Made by a program: the position numbers and the translations under genes. Of a stretch of DNA of 34,437 nt, positions 20,417 through 32,163 are shown piece by piece (within the stretch, counting starts at the first letter, position 1; every line of letters starts with the position of its first letter). The notes beneath the pieces were generated by a model. It saw only the letters and a program-made list of their open reading frames with translations. It was not told the origin of the DNA and did not search any database. The DNA comes from Seison nebaliae (Eukaryota; Rotifera; Pararotatoria; Seisonacea; Seisonidae), in contig JALJEE010000072.1 in the NCBI GenBank assembly GCA_023231475.1, positions 1 through 34,437 of the forward strand, written 5' to 3'.

Positions 20417-23018
20417 ATGGAGAACGAATTGTCTCGAATTGATTGTTTTCAATCGAATGGAATTAATAAGAATTGTATGAAAATTTTCAAAGGTAAGAAA
20501 GATGAGAAAATCTGTTATGCTGACAAGGATGGTCTCATCTCATTCTATCAATTGAATACAGGAACTTTGCAAGTTCGTTTCAACTTTTTACTAAAGTTTA
20601 AGAAATTTTTGAAAACAGAAATCATGGGAAGTAAATATTGGAGAAAGTGTGGAATGTATTCGTCTTATCAGAAAGAACGGAGAGTCGTTGATGGATCGAT
20701 TTTTTGTATTAACTCAAAAGAATATTTGTGGATTCTCGAAAAAAGGCAAAACATTTTTCCAACTATCACTCCCATCAACCATTCAAGAAGTAAAGGATTT
20801 GTTTGAACAAACTCTGTTTAAAAAAAATAATCATTCCCTTTTTTTAAGTATAATTGTGGATGCATTCATTCATGTTCTCAGTCAAACTACTTACTATTTG
20901 TATGAAGGAGCAGAATCCATAAACAAATTATCTATTAGTAGTGGTGCAAATGCATTAATCGATCTTTCTCCTTCTCACATATTAGTCGTCACTGATTCTC
21001 GTTCAATCGTTTTAATCGAAGTTTTATATTTTACTGATAATTTTTAAATGACAATTTATTATAGAACGGAGAGTTGTTGGATGAAATTGATTTCCAATCA
21101 GGAACAATTGTAAAATTGGTTAAATGTAAATCATTCCGAAACAATCCGAACGATTTGATTTTTGTTACGAATGAAGGTATTTTTGGATTTTGCACATTTC
21201 ACCTGTTATTATACTTATAAAAAAACTGAAATTTCAAATGTTTATTTGTGAAGGAATGAAAAGATTTGTCAAATTCATTGGACAATTGAGAACGATCGGA
21301 ATAACTTTAATTCCTCAATCACTTCTCTAGTCGTATTTGATATAACTGGAGATGGAATTGATGATATAATTGTTGGTCGATCAAATGGAAATGTTCACGT
21401 TTTCTGTTTCCCTTCCGATGATACAACATCGCAACCCCTTCAACAATATAATTATGTTAATTCCATTTATTTTTGTTATTCATTAAAATTTCTTTTCTTT
21501 TCATGCAAAGATCGGAAATGAAAGTGTTGGATCATTAGATTGTGGTAGAATAAGGAATAATAATTTGGATGAAATTATTGTAACAACACAACAAGGATGG
21601 ACATTCTCTCTTACCATACGTGACGAATCAGTAACGAATTCATTTGGTTCCAATTTAGAAAGAATTAATCAATTACAGTTCACATTTGAAACAATTTTTT
21701 TCATCTTTATTGCTAATTTACAGGAGAGATGTAGAAAATTTGGAAGTAGAATTAAAACATAAAAAATCGATATATTATTCGCAATGTAAGAAAGAAAACG
21801 CCATGGCTGCATTACCTTCATTCCGTATAACATCAACAATGGAATTAAAAGAATCGACTGCTTCGTATGTCCTAGAAGTTAAAATTTCTTCCAATATTTT
21901 AATATATTAATCGGTTACTTACTAATGTTCCAGATCGAATGTGAACATACAATTGATCTAATATTGTTACAATCAGATGTACCCATTGATGTACTAAATC
22001 GAGATACAAACGCTGCTGTTATCAGTTTTAGTGATTTGTCAGATTCAGTTAATATTTTAAATTTTCCATTTTTTAATCAATTTTAAAGGAGGAAAATCAT
22101 TTGTTGGCAACTTATCGATGCCAAATGAACACGAATCGAATTGAAATTACGATAAGAACTGTTGAAGGTCAAATTGGTGACTTGACTTGTTATGTTACTC
22201 CGAAAATTGTACCAAAAGTTTGTCGCACTGTAGCATGGAAAATACTTCCATTATCTCTACATGCACCGAGATCAAATGTTGACAGAAGTTCTTTAGAGTT
22301 GAAAGAACTGCATTCTTTAACATTCGAAGGACAATTTAGTATTCAACAACCACATTCTTGGCTGTTACTTATTCTACCAAAATTAACTACTAATACTCCC
22401 CAAAATTCGACTCAACTTGTCCACTACATCAACACATTTCTTCAAACTCATCTTTATATTCAATTTAAGTTTCTTTTGTTTGTGTTTTAGTTCGATTTGA
22501 TTGATTTCTAATATAAAAGTGAAAATAAATTGGAATTCTTCTCCGACAATATTTCCACAATAACAATCTTGAAAGATGCTGTTAGTCGTCAAGCAACTTT
22601 GGCATCAGTTAAATTGAAAATAAATTTTCACATATCTCAAATCGCCTTGGAAAAAACTTTGGAGAAAGTTCATCCATTATTGCAACATCAGAAGGATTTG
22701 TTGAGGAAGAAACAGATGATTGAACCGATTCGAGAAATTATTCAACATGAACGAATTGAACGTCCGGAAGTTAAAGCGGAAGAATGTCTATCAAAACAAT
22801 TCCTCCATCTTTATCAACATTCCGATGAAGTAGAAGAAGAAGCAGAACGATCACCATCACATCTTCAACGACTTTTTGGAATGATTACTGATCTTTACAT
22901 CGATCAACATAAGATGCATGGAACAAACGTTAAAAGTCGAATCAATGAACTTAATTCAATTTTAGAAAATTATTCATTCGATCAATTATTATCATTCTTT
23001 CTTTCAACTTCTACCTAA
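20417..23018 (+). CDS. BBS7: BBSome subunit BBS7
   Basis: BBS7 is a core BBSome subunit, which carries membrane proteins in and out of cilia. Ten exons (20417-20572, 20619-20800, 20849-21020, 21065-21204, 21254-21455, 21511-21677, 21724-21877, 21934-22047, 22089-22468, 22520-23018) join in frame to 721 aa; human BBS7 is 715. The N-terminal beta-propeller has CGFSKKGKTFFQ, FDITGDGIDDIIVGR and LDEIIVTTQQGW. A short coiled coil follows near residues 335-360. The middle keeps LLQSDVPIDVLNRD and LLATYRCQMN. The C-terminus keeps FFSDNISTITILKD and HLQRLFGMITDLYIDQ. All nine introns are 41-56 nt and start GTT. Intron 2 (20801-20848) is open and a multiple of three; a 33-nt alternative shares its acceptor. 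The start is the first in-frame ATG and aligns with the human N-terminus. An X-box upstream predicts RFX control. Confidence 0.96.
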
Positions 23019-23822
23019 TAATCAAAAGAACAGTTTACATGTATTTTAATGAAATGATAAGAATGATGAGAATAATTATTTCCGTTGATCAAAAACAAGA
23101 AACAGAACATGAAATTGAAAACAAAAAATTATTGATATTTATTTGTGATTCTCTTCGCAATGATTATAATTTTGTCGTTTCGTTTTTTCATGGAAATAAT
23201 TATTTTTGTTGTCTCCATTTCTTGTGAAATTTTAACAAAATCGAACTGAATATATTTGAAGTTGTTTCATGGGAAGCATTGGAAGAATGAATTATTGCCA
23301 ATTGATGAATAGTTTCTCTTATTCATCATTTCAAATAAAAATTTACACATAAAATTTTATCGACAATATTGTTTAACAAAATAATGATGATGATGGTGGT
23401 GATGATGATGATGATGATGTTGAATCCATAAGTATCCAATAAATATCAGTTTTTTCTTTTGTATTCTACAAAATTCATGTTGTCGATAAAGAGGAAGATA
23501 AGACGAGAAATTAGATAATTATCATTCTTACAATTTTCATAAATTTTTTTAATGATTATTCATAAGAAACTATAGAAATAGCAGAAAAATAATGTGATGT
23601 GAAAAATTAATTTTTTTTAAATTTTTAGAAATTTAATGTTCAACAAATTATCAGTTCGTGTGATATAATAAAGAATAAGAAAAAGGAGAGCGAGAAATAG
23701 AAAAGAATAAAATTTATCCATGATTCTTATTTGTCACTGAATTCTATTCATGGCAATGGAGACGTAAAATGAGGAAATTAAAAATTGATAAAATTCGTTT
23801 TGTTCAATAAGTTAAATGAATA
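23019..23822. other. Convergent 3' region of BBS7 and CK1
   Basis: No gene. An AATAAA at 23334-23339 fits BBS7. A GAT/ATG trinucleotide run follows at 23383-23420. The plus-strand frame at 23039-23227 is open but has no homology or splice support. Confidence 0.5.
23383..23420. repeat. ATG/GAT trinucleotide microsatellite
   Basis: About twelve ATG/GAT units with two GGT interruptions, lying in noncoding 3' sequence between convergent genes. Confidence 0.9.
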
Positions 23823-25120
23823 TTAACCTGCACTCGCTTCTCTGGTGAAGACGGCCGTTCCATTGCCTTCACCATTCGTTGTACCATTGGATTGGAAGTG
23901 ATTAACATCATTCGACTTATTTCCCTAATAATAAATAAGAAATAAATAAGGAAAGTGAAAACTAACAAATCTGATGAGATTCCAGTCAAACATATAATCG
24001 TAAGTGAATCCTTTACGAGCAAAGAGATTCTTGAATAACGTTTGTAAATATAAATAATTTGGTGTTCCTTCGAAACTTAACGATCGACAATATTGGAGAT
24101 AAAGTGAAAATTCACCTAAAATTAAAGATGAATATTTTTTACTTTTTTATAAGAAACTAACTGGGATATCCTTCACACAGATCACTGACATGAGTATTCG
24201 CTTTCTTTTCACTAATCTTCTCATACTTTTGTCGTTTCGTCGCCGCTTTCAATCCTTGCCATGGAAGACTTCCTCGATTAAAATACATGAGAACATATCC
24301 CAACGATTCTAAGTCATCTCGACGAGATTGCTCTAAACAGAAATTGAGTTTTTTTTATTCCATAATTATTTTCACTTGAAATTCCTCTAACCAATTCCAC
24401 TATGTGTATTAATCGATGCATATCTTGCTGTTCCAGTTAAATTTTTATTTTCTTTATATGGAATATGTCTTTGGCGACCATCCCGATATTTTTTCGCTAG
24501 ACCAAAATCAATAATATATACCAGATTACCTGAATTCATTAATTTCTTATAAAATTACAAAATTGTCAATGAATATTTAACCTCGTCTTCCAAGTCCCAT
24601 CAGGAAATTATCTGGTTTAATATCGCGATGGATGAAATTTTTACTATGAATATAATCGATTCGACTAATCTTGATTTATACGAATAATAATAATATATTT
24701 AAAAAAATTGATGATTTATAGAAGAATAAAAGAAAACCATTTGATGTGCAAGTAATAAGACAGTTTTTAAATGAAATTTTCGATTGCAGAAATTGAATAA
24801 ATCTTCCAAACATGGACCTAATAATTCCATGACCATTACATTATAATCTCCTTCACTTCCACACCATTTCAAATTAGATATTCCAATGCCACCTATGGAA
24901 ATCATAGGAAACGGAAAAGAAGAAGAGAAAAAATGAAACCTTTCATTTGTCTATAGATTTTCGCTTCGATATGTAACTGAGGATGTTTTGTTCGTACACA
25001 TTCCAATTTGATAGCGACTTCTTCATTCTTCGTAGTATCCGTTCCTAAATAAATATCACCAAATGATCCAGATCCGATTTTCCGTCCGATACGGTAACGA
25101 TTGCCCACTCTCAATTCCAT
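23823..25120 (-). CDS. CSNK1D/E: Casein kinase 1 delta/epsilon-type protein kinase
   Basis: CK1 delta/epsilon are Ser/Thr kinases acting in clock, Wnt and division pathways. Seven exons (24940-25120, 24738-24892, 24582-24669, 24392-24529, 24162-24332, 23967-24115, 23823-23924) join in frame to 327 aa. The N-terminus [21 protein letters not shown] is diagnostic of the delta/epsilon class. Catalytic features include the VAIKLE lysine, [19 protein letters not shown] and the CK1-specific [25 protein letters not shown]. The kinase domain ends FDWNLIRFG as in the family. The tail is only about 33 residues, Asn/Gly-rich, against more than 100 in vertebrates, so most of the autoinhibitory region is missing. 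A donor-like sequence (GCAG|GTTAAT) overlaps the stop codon, so a spliced longer tail is possible. All six introns start GTT. A splice acceptor 22 nt upstream of the ATG shows an untranslated leader. Confidence 0.95.
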
Positions 25121-28007
25121 GACGATTGGAGAGGATGCAAATCTGTGAATGACAATATAAATATGACGATAAAATAAATGGAATTTGGAAGAGTAGAAAT
25201 AAATTTAGTAAAAATCAAATTAAATTAAGAATAAGTACTTTAATCGTTTACCGACCAATTAATGAGTAACGTAGAGTAATTTAAATTTAATCGTATTTAA
25301 GATCAAGAAACGAAATCGTGTTTACATAATACTTATTGAAACTATTAAGAGAACGTACAATCATCGTTGTTCAGACAAATGAAACACAAACAGTCCAAAC
25401 ACTAACAACAATTAGAAGAGACATTTTTATTTCCCATTGGAAAAGAAAGAGAAGATCGAAGAACAATTATTAAAAATAATGTATTTCATAATGGATGTGG
25501 GAGAACGAATTAACTCCCGGAATTTCCTTTCACATATTTATTTCCTTATTCAATCAACTAAACATAATAACACATTCAAAATTGAATGTTGTTGTTGTTG
25601 ATTCAAAGCTAAAAGTTTCCATTAATTCATTATCTCACAACTTAATGATTTTCAGAGAATTAATTTACTTCATAATTTAATATTCAGTAACTTTATCAAC
25701 AAAAGATCAGCTTTTATTTCTGGACTAAATGAAATTATTTTTCTAATCAATTTCTATAATCATCCATTATTGATCATTCTATCACCTGCAGAGGAAGAAG
25801 AAACACTACTTCCAAATTAAGCTTTCTCTCACATATTCATTCATTTATCGTATGAGTAGTACGTACGAGAAACAATTATCGGACTTTCACATACGTATTG
25901 ACAAATAATTTGCTTGTTTCCCATGTACGTAATTAATAGTTATTAGTAGGAAAATTGATCACAAAACGAATCGTAATAAGTTTAATAAATTTATTATGAC
26001 TCACCTGAACCTCGAGGAAATATTTGTTTTTATTTGATATTGTTTCCTCCCAAAAAAATCAAAGAATGCCAATTGGACTTTCCAAACAATTCTCTGTGTT
26101 CGATAACTAAATTATTCCTTTCACTTCTTTACGATTGTGTTTTTATTTTCCTTTCAGAATACATAAACAATAGTATGAATTTCATTCGGTTAATGTCAAA
26201 TTGTAAAATATTGCACAATAAAACAATTATACATTAAATATTATAGTTCTGAAGTAAAGATTATAGGAAAAGAGTAATTTCCTATAATATAGTAGTATAT
26301 ATAATATAACAGATCATCATAATACATCAAATAGTCTTATAATCAAATTGGAAAAAATTATATTAGAAAAAGAAATTATTTGGAATATAATTATATCAAT
26401 TTAAAAGAATAATAGATAATTGTATGAAGATAATCCGACGAATAAGCAAGCTAATAGTATTAATTTATCCTTCCACTATTTGTCTGCTTCAGATCATTTT
26501 ACTTTTTTTTTAATTTCCCACTAAATTAACTTTCAATTTTTATTGATTATTTTGTCTTTTTAAGAATTAACAAACATTAACTCAATGTGATTAATAATGA
26601 TTTTATTTTAATTTATTTAGTCAAATTTCAGTTTGCAATCATTTATATAATCATCGATATAATAAGATATATTGAGTATAAGCGATGAACGATTAATATA
26701 TGACAGATATGTTAACGAACATTCTCACAGTCTTATTGTTGAATATAAATAAATTGTAATTCTAGTTTCGTAATTCGACCACATTCGTATTTCATTCGAG
26801 AAGGACGAAATGTATGAAGACTAAAATAGTATAGAAATGCTTTAATGAAATTTTGCGCTAGAATTCATTTAGAACTAGCAGTCCCTGCGGCATAAGAGAT
26901 AATATGGATAATATAATCACTATCAAATAAAATTTTCTTCATTTGGACTCAAATATGCCCTTTGTCCTTTAATGTGTTTGGATAGAAATAATTGAAGGCT
27001 AATGAAATCATGCAATCGTCCTAGTTGACGGAATAAACCGATAGAATTAAATATCTGTCTCTCTTGTTCCAATCTAATCACTAGATTATTACATGCGAAA
27101 ATAATAGAATGGCATGATATTACAGATTCTCTACATGAATTTTTTATATCATTTTGATAAGTTTAGTAGTAGAGGAAATAGAGTGAATGTTAAACGAAGA
27201 AAACTCACCTAACTTTCATATGATATTCCAATTGGTTTGAAATAGAGTTTGATAGGAGATGTATTGTCGAATTCGGAGCTTAACTAAAAGTGGTCTAAAT
27301 GAAGATGATATTTTTGTATTCATATTTTTCCTCAAAATTATAAACCGAGTATTTATTAAGGACATTGTAATATGAAGATGGTTGAGTGTGTATTTGTGCG
27401 AATAGAAAAAATGTTCAAGAATTCTCTTCTTTTAACTTTTCTTTACATTCTTTTGTTAATTTGACTCCTAATTATTCTTGAAAATATCTCATCTACTCAA
27501 CTTTCCATATTCTAATATGTTATTCCTGAGAATTTCGGATAGAATATATTATAAGAATTATTTATCGATTAAACATTATTCAACTAGATGAACTTTCACT
27601 GTTAGCACACAACATAGTATTCGATTAGGTGTTTCACATCTGGGAATATCGATGAAGAAATTGATTATTTCACTTCCACGTATATGTGTAGGAAATTGAA
27701 GGTAGAGGAATAGTGAAGAGAACACTAGAAAAGAACCAGCTGTTGATATTCATTCATATAACATTTATCAATTTAAATTTGCACAAAAAGATTTTTAAAA
27801 TAAATAAAATTCATTTAGAAATTCGTTTTGCGATAAATAGTGAAGATTTCCTTCCGTGAAATCTCCCGTTGAGTTGGAAAGAAATAAATTTGCTTTTGGA
27901 CAATTTTTAACGACAATTCGAATCATGCCAAAGTGAAAAAAGAACATTTAATTTTACTTTTTCGACATTCTATGTCGATTTCATTTATTATGAAACATCA
28001 TTGAACA
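25121..28007 (-). other. CK1 leader region and divergent upstream region of GRAMD1
   Basis: A 2.9-kb stretch without supported coding sequence. On the minus strand an acceptor (attcacag) ends at 25143, just upstream of the CK1 ATG. Two strong donors follow further upstream, TTCAG|GTGAGT with the exon ending at 26005 and GTTAG|GTGAGT with the exon ending at 27209. These could be alternative untranslated first exons of CK1 joined by introns of about 0.86 and 2.07 kb. The exons' 5' ends and promoters are not resolvable. The part nearest 28007 should hold the GRAMD1 promoter. Confidence 0.5.
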
Positions 28008-31000
28008 ATGAGTACACTTAGTTATCGATCGATATCATTAGATTCAATTCTAACATTGACGAATGATAATCAATTTGAAAGTTTTAAGAAGAAATATCTA
28101 AAGGAGAAATTGGATAACTTGAACAAGAATTTCCATGGAAGATCTAGAAGAAAGATGGATGGATTTGTTTTCTTGAACGATCATAAATTATCTGATCAGA
28201 ACAAGAAGAAACTGTTCAATGATCTTGATGTCAACTGTAATAACAGTAATTGTGAAGAGAATGATTGTGACAATTCGTCTCAATCTCAATCGCTTTCACA
28301 AGATACCATCTTTTCAAATTCACTCAATGACGATGAAACGGATAATTCATTTTGTAATGAAAGACCAACGAGTGATTCATTTCTTGATCGGAAAGATGTT
28401 TCTCCTCCCAATAACGTGTTCGTCGAGCGGAAAGATTTAAACAAATCGATGACGAGTAGTAATGAGAAATCTTATCCACCTAAAAAGAAACGAGCGAATG
28501 CTTGGTATAATGTTAGATAAAGTTGTTCCTCTCACATAATTCCACATTTCTCTCAGGCTTTCAATCCAACATATAAACAAAAGAATACTGAATTCCATAA
28601 ACTATTCAAATCAATCCCTTCAAAAGAAACACTTCTAGTCGGTTCGACTATTCTTAAAAATCATAATTATCTAAATTCTCCTTAACTTAAACTTTTTTAG
28701 ATTATTCTTGTGCGTTACAAAAAGACATTTTACTACACGGTCGTCTCTATGTAACAAATGCAACAATTTGTTTCTACTGCAATCTATTTGGATGGGAAAC
28801 AAACGTCTCTTTTTCTTCTTCTACTCCATATTCTAATTCTCCCATAGATTTGTATTCCAATAAAAAATGTGGACAATATTACAAAAGAGAAAACTGCAAA
28901 ATTCATTCCAAACGCCATTCAAGTTTTTCTTGTTTTTTCATAAAACACGAAAATTTCTTTTAACCTTCTTAAAATCAGATTGTTTTGAAAACAAAAGAAA
29001 AATATTTTTTTACCAGTTTCACTTCACGAGAGAAGACATTTGTCATGTTGTTTCGCATCTGGCAAAATTTCTTACTAAAAAAAGTTTTTTTTTCTTTCAA
29101 TAATCTTCATCTTGAATGTTTGGATTGTAAAAAAAACTTATATGAATTTTTTTTACAATTTCTTCTCTTTGTTCAAACTTGTATGGATTCGTTATTCTAT
29201 TCTTCTTTTTCATTCTGGGAAAATGTTGTTGAGAATAGATTAGTATTCTCCAAGAGGTAAATCGATGTTGTTTCTCTTTACTTCCATGAGGAGAATGTAG
29301 TTTCCTTCATATTTTTTTCTTTTGATGTTTTTCTTTCTGCTTTCAGAAGATGCATCTTCATGTCAAATTTAGATCAATAATTTGAGTTTTTTTTTAAGTT
29401 CATTTTTTTGTTTGGTGATGAAAAGGATTTCACGTATTTTTCTTTCTTCCTCACTATTTTTTCTAATCAGGAAGAGTTAATTATTTTTCTTCTCTAGCCC
29501 ATGTCACATGACGAATTGTTAACTTTATTGAAGTTACATTATGGGGATCAGATAGACAAAGATTCAATTAGTACAATATGGAATTTTGAAAGCGAAGATT
29601 CTCCATCAGACACTGATGGTTCTTTTCTGTCTGAGAAGAAAAAGTTAACATTCTCTATAATCTTTAAATAATATTTTATAATATAATTAAAGTGGCACAG
29701 AAAATAAATTGAACGAGAAGAAGAGAATAGTTTTGTCGAAGAAGAAACAAGTAATTGTTCAGAATTTGGATGATTTAAATGTGAATCAGAATTCTTTATT
29801 TTCTTCTTCAATTAAACACCAATTGAAAAATGAAGATAATCAGAGAGTTCTGAAGAAAGGTGATTTACCAAATAATCTCTTTTTACAAGTCCCACAAAAA
29901 AAAGAGAAATTTGATGGGGATTCATCGGATTATCAGAAAAGAATTCCAAAAAGAGTTAAATCGGAAATTATCCTTAAAAAACGATCATCTGACATTAATC
30001 CATTGAATGAAAGTTGTTCATTTAACAATCGAATACTTTCTTCAACGAAGCCATATGTCGCTAAGCCAATAGACCAATTATGTAAGATGGTATGTGAAAA
30101 TGAAGAATCGAAATTGGATTCGGGTTCATATCAATTGATGGAAAGTTTAAATTTATTTGAAAAAAAAAAAAAGAAATATTATATTTAAAAATTTAGAAAA
30201 AATGGCAGGTAATTCGTTTGAGGAATTGGAGAATAATGTTCATTGTGATTGTGATGATCATTTACCGATCAGTTATTTGGATGAAATATTTGAAATCGAA
30301 TTAGAACATTTGTTCAAATACGTCGCATTAAATTCGACATTTTTTCGCGAATATTGCAAATCGACAGGAAGATCGAATGTCACTTATACTAAATGGCATA
30401 GACATCGACAGAAAGAACCTTCATCATCTGAAGTGTCATCTGAACCTTTCGATCAGACATGTAATGACAGTGGAGTAACAAAGACATTTAATGTATCAGA
30501 TTCTGGTGAAGAAATTAATGAGAAGAAGATTCAATCGATAATTGATGATGATGATTTGTATAGAACTGATTCGTCTGATCTCGAATCGATTACTCCACAT
30601 CATAAGGAGAAGAATGAAGAGATGAAGAAACATTTATGTCAAATGACATCAATTCCATCATATGTATCTCATGTTCGTATTTTGAGTTATGTTATTTCTA
30701 TTCGAGCAATTATGGTTAAACGTGTTACCACCACAGACGTACAAGTTCAATATTTGATAATGATTTATTTTAACATAATTTAATTTTAGTATATTCATAA
30801 AAAATCGAAAAAAAATCATCGATATATTATCGATTCGAAAGCCACATCTGCTGGAGTGTTATATGCGGATTGTTTTTGTGTATCATCCAGATTCTGTCTA
30901 ACGAGAATCGATAATCATCGTTCTCGATTAAGAATCACAGGTGATATTGAACCTATAAAATCTATGACAAATATGGTATTGAATTTCGCCAAGAACGATA

Positions 31001-31738
31001 TTCGAACTCGAGTTCATGCTAATTTCGAAAAATTGAAGAATGTTCTGCTTTCCATATTCATTTCCTTTATAACCTGATTGACATTCATAGAATTTGTTGG
31101 AAGAAGCGAAAAAGAATCGGAAGATGTTGATGACTGTCATTCCTGAATGTAATAAAAGTACAAAATCTGTTTTTTCATCAGATGATGAACAGGAAGATGA
31201 TGATGATGGAAATGATAGTGATTATGAAAATTTGAAAAGTACGAAAAATGATAGCATGAAAAAAGATCTCAATCATCGAAGGAAACCGATTGAAGGAACT
31301 TTATTCACCACTTCCAAGACACAATCAGGAGGAACAAGTGGAAATATGATAAGAAGTCGATTGAATAGTCGAAGAAAATATCGACAAATTGATGATGAAT
31401 ATGATAGAAAACATAGAAATGACAATTTTGAGAATAATACAATTTCTTTCGATGGAATATCAAGTTGTCTTTTCTATCATCATTCCTTCTCTACTTATTC
31501 ATCCCATTAGATATCAACATAACTTTAGGAAATTATTCCATTAAAATGTCAAGTATTATTTTAATTATAACATTCTTGTTAGTATATTCTCAACAACTAC
31601 AGATTTAATTTATATTATTTAATTATTAATTATCAATCAAATAGATTACTTGCAATGATTCTCATTAATATCGTTCTTTATTACAAACTCTACAAAGTGG
31701 AACAAATGGCCGAAGAAATGGCGAAGAGGAGACTCTAA
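28008..31738 (+). CDS. GRAMD1: GRAMD1/Aster sterol-transfer protein (GRAM-VASt-TM)
   Basis: Aster proteins sit in the ER membrane and move cholesterol from the plasma membrane at contact sites: GRAM senses the membrane, VASt carries the sterol. Twelve exons (28008-28511, 28557-28641, 28701-28804, 28848-28922, 28979-29083, 29498-29643, 29693-30144, 30197-30744, 30790-31041, 31091-31463, 31511-31577, 31645-31738) join in frame to 934 aa. The GRAM domain (about 170-290) has DYSCALQKDILLHGRLYVT, KEKTAKFIPNAIQ and LFRIWQNFLLKK. A lysine-rich linker follows. The VASt domain (about 515-755) starts ISYLDEIFEIELEHLF and includes RYIIDSKATSAGVLYADCF and SRLRI. One membrane helix at about 886-910 (LAMILINIVLYY) precedes a short cytosolic end, as in the family. 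Ten of eleven introns start GTT; one starts GTCTCT. Intron 5 is long (414 nt). Which of GRAMD1A-C it matches cannot be told. Confidence 0.94.
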
Positions 31739-32163
31739 TTTTCGTTTTCTTTCGGAAAACCGGATGAATTTTTTACAAATTTATTTCTTTTATTCTTATA
31801 AAAATATTTAATATTTAAGATTCTCATTGAACAGTATTTAACTTAATTGTCCATCATTCCTCCTACACATCATAGTCATTGACATCCAAATGGAATTTTA
31901 ATTGGACTTAAAGCTATCTCATTTCCTTCATTCCTTTCCTTTTTTTAAGGTGTTATCAGTACAATATTTTCTTTACCGGCGACCATTCACACAAAAGTAA
32001 GAAGAACACAAATTTATTTTCTCTTAAATAAACGATTTTCTTACAGGTTTCTCATATATTTTAAACAGAAATTTTGAACACTTGATTATTATCAATCTAT
32101 AGGAATATATAGGAATACGAATAGAATTTTATAACACATAATATGAATAATAACTTATCACAA
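31739..32163. other. Convergent 3' region, no gene
   Basis: Short AT-rich gap between GRAMD1 and the 677-aa gene. AATAAA at 32027-32032 could serve GRAMD1, about 290 nt past its stop. No coding signal. Confidence 0.5.

Noticed and set aside
23384-23420. Trinucleotide repeat as a CRISPR-like or coding repeat
   Set aside because: It is a simple microsatellite in noncoding sequence with no spacers.
28867-29260. Open frames around GRAMD1 exons 4-5
   Set aside because: They run through introns 4 and 5. Protein alignment joins LLKK directly to PMSHDELL, so the Phe-rich extension is intron sequence.
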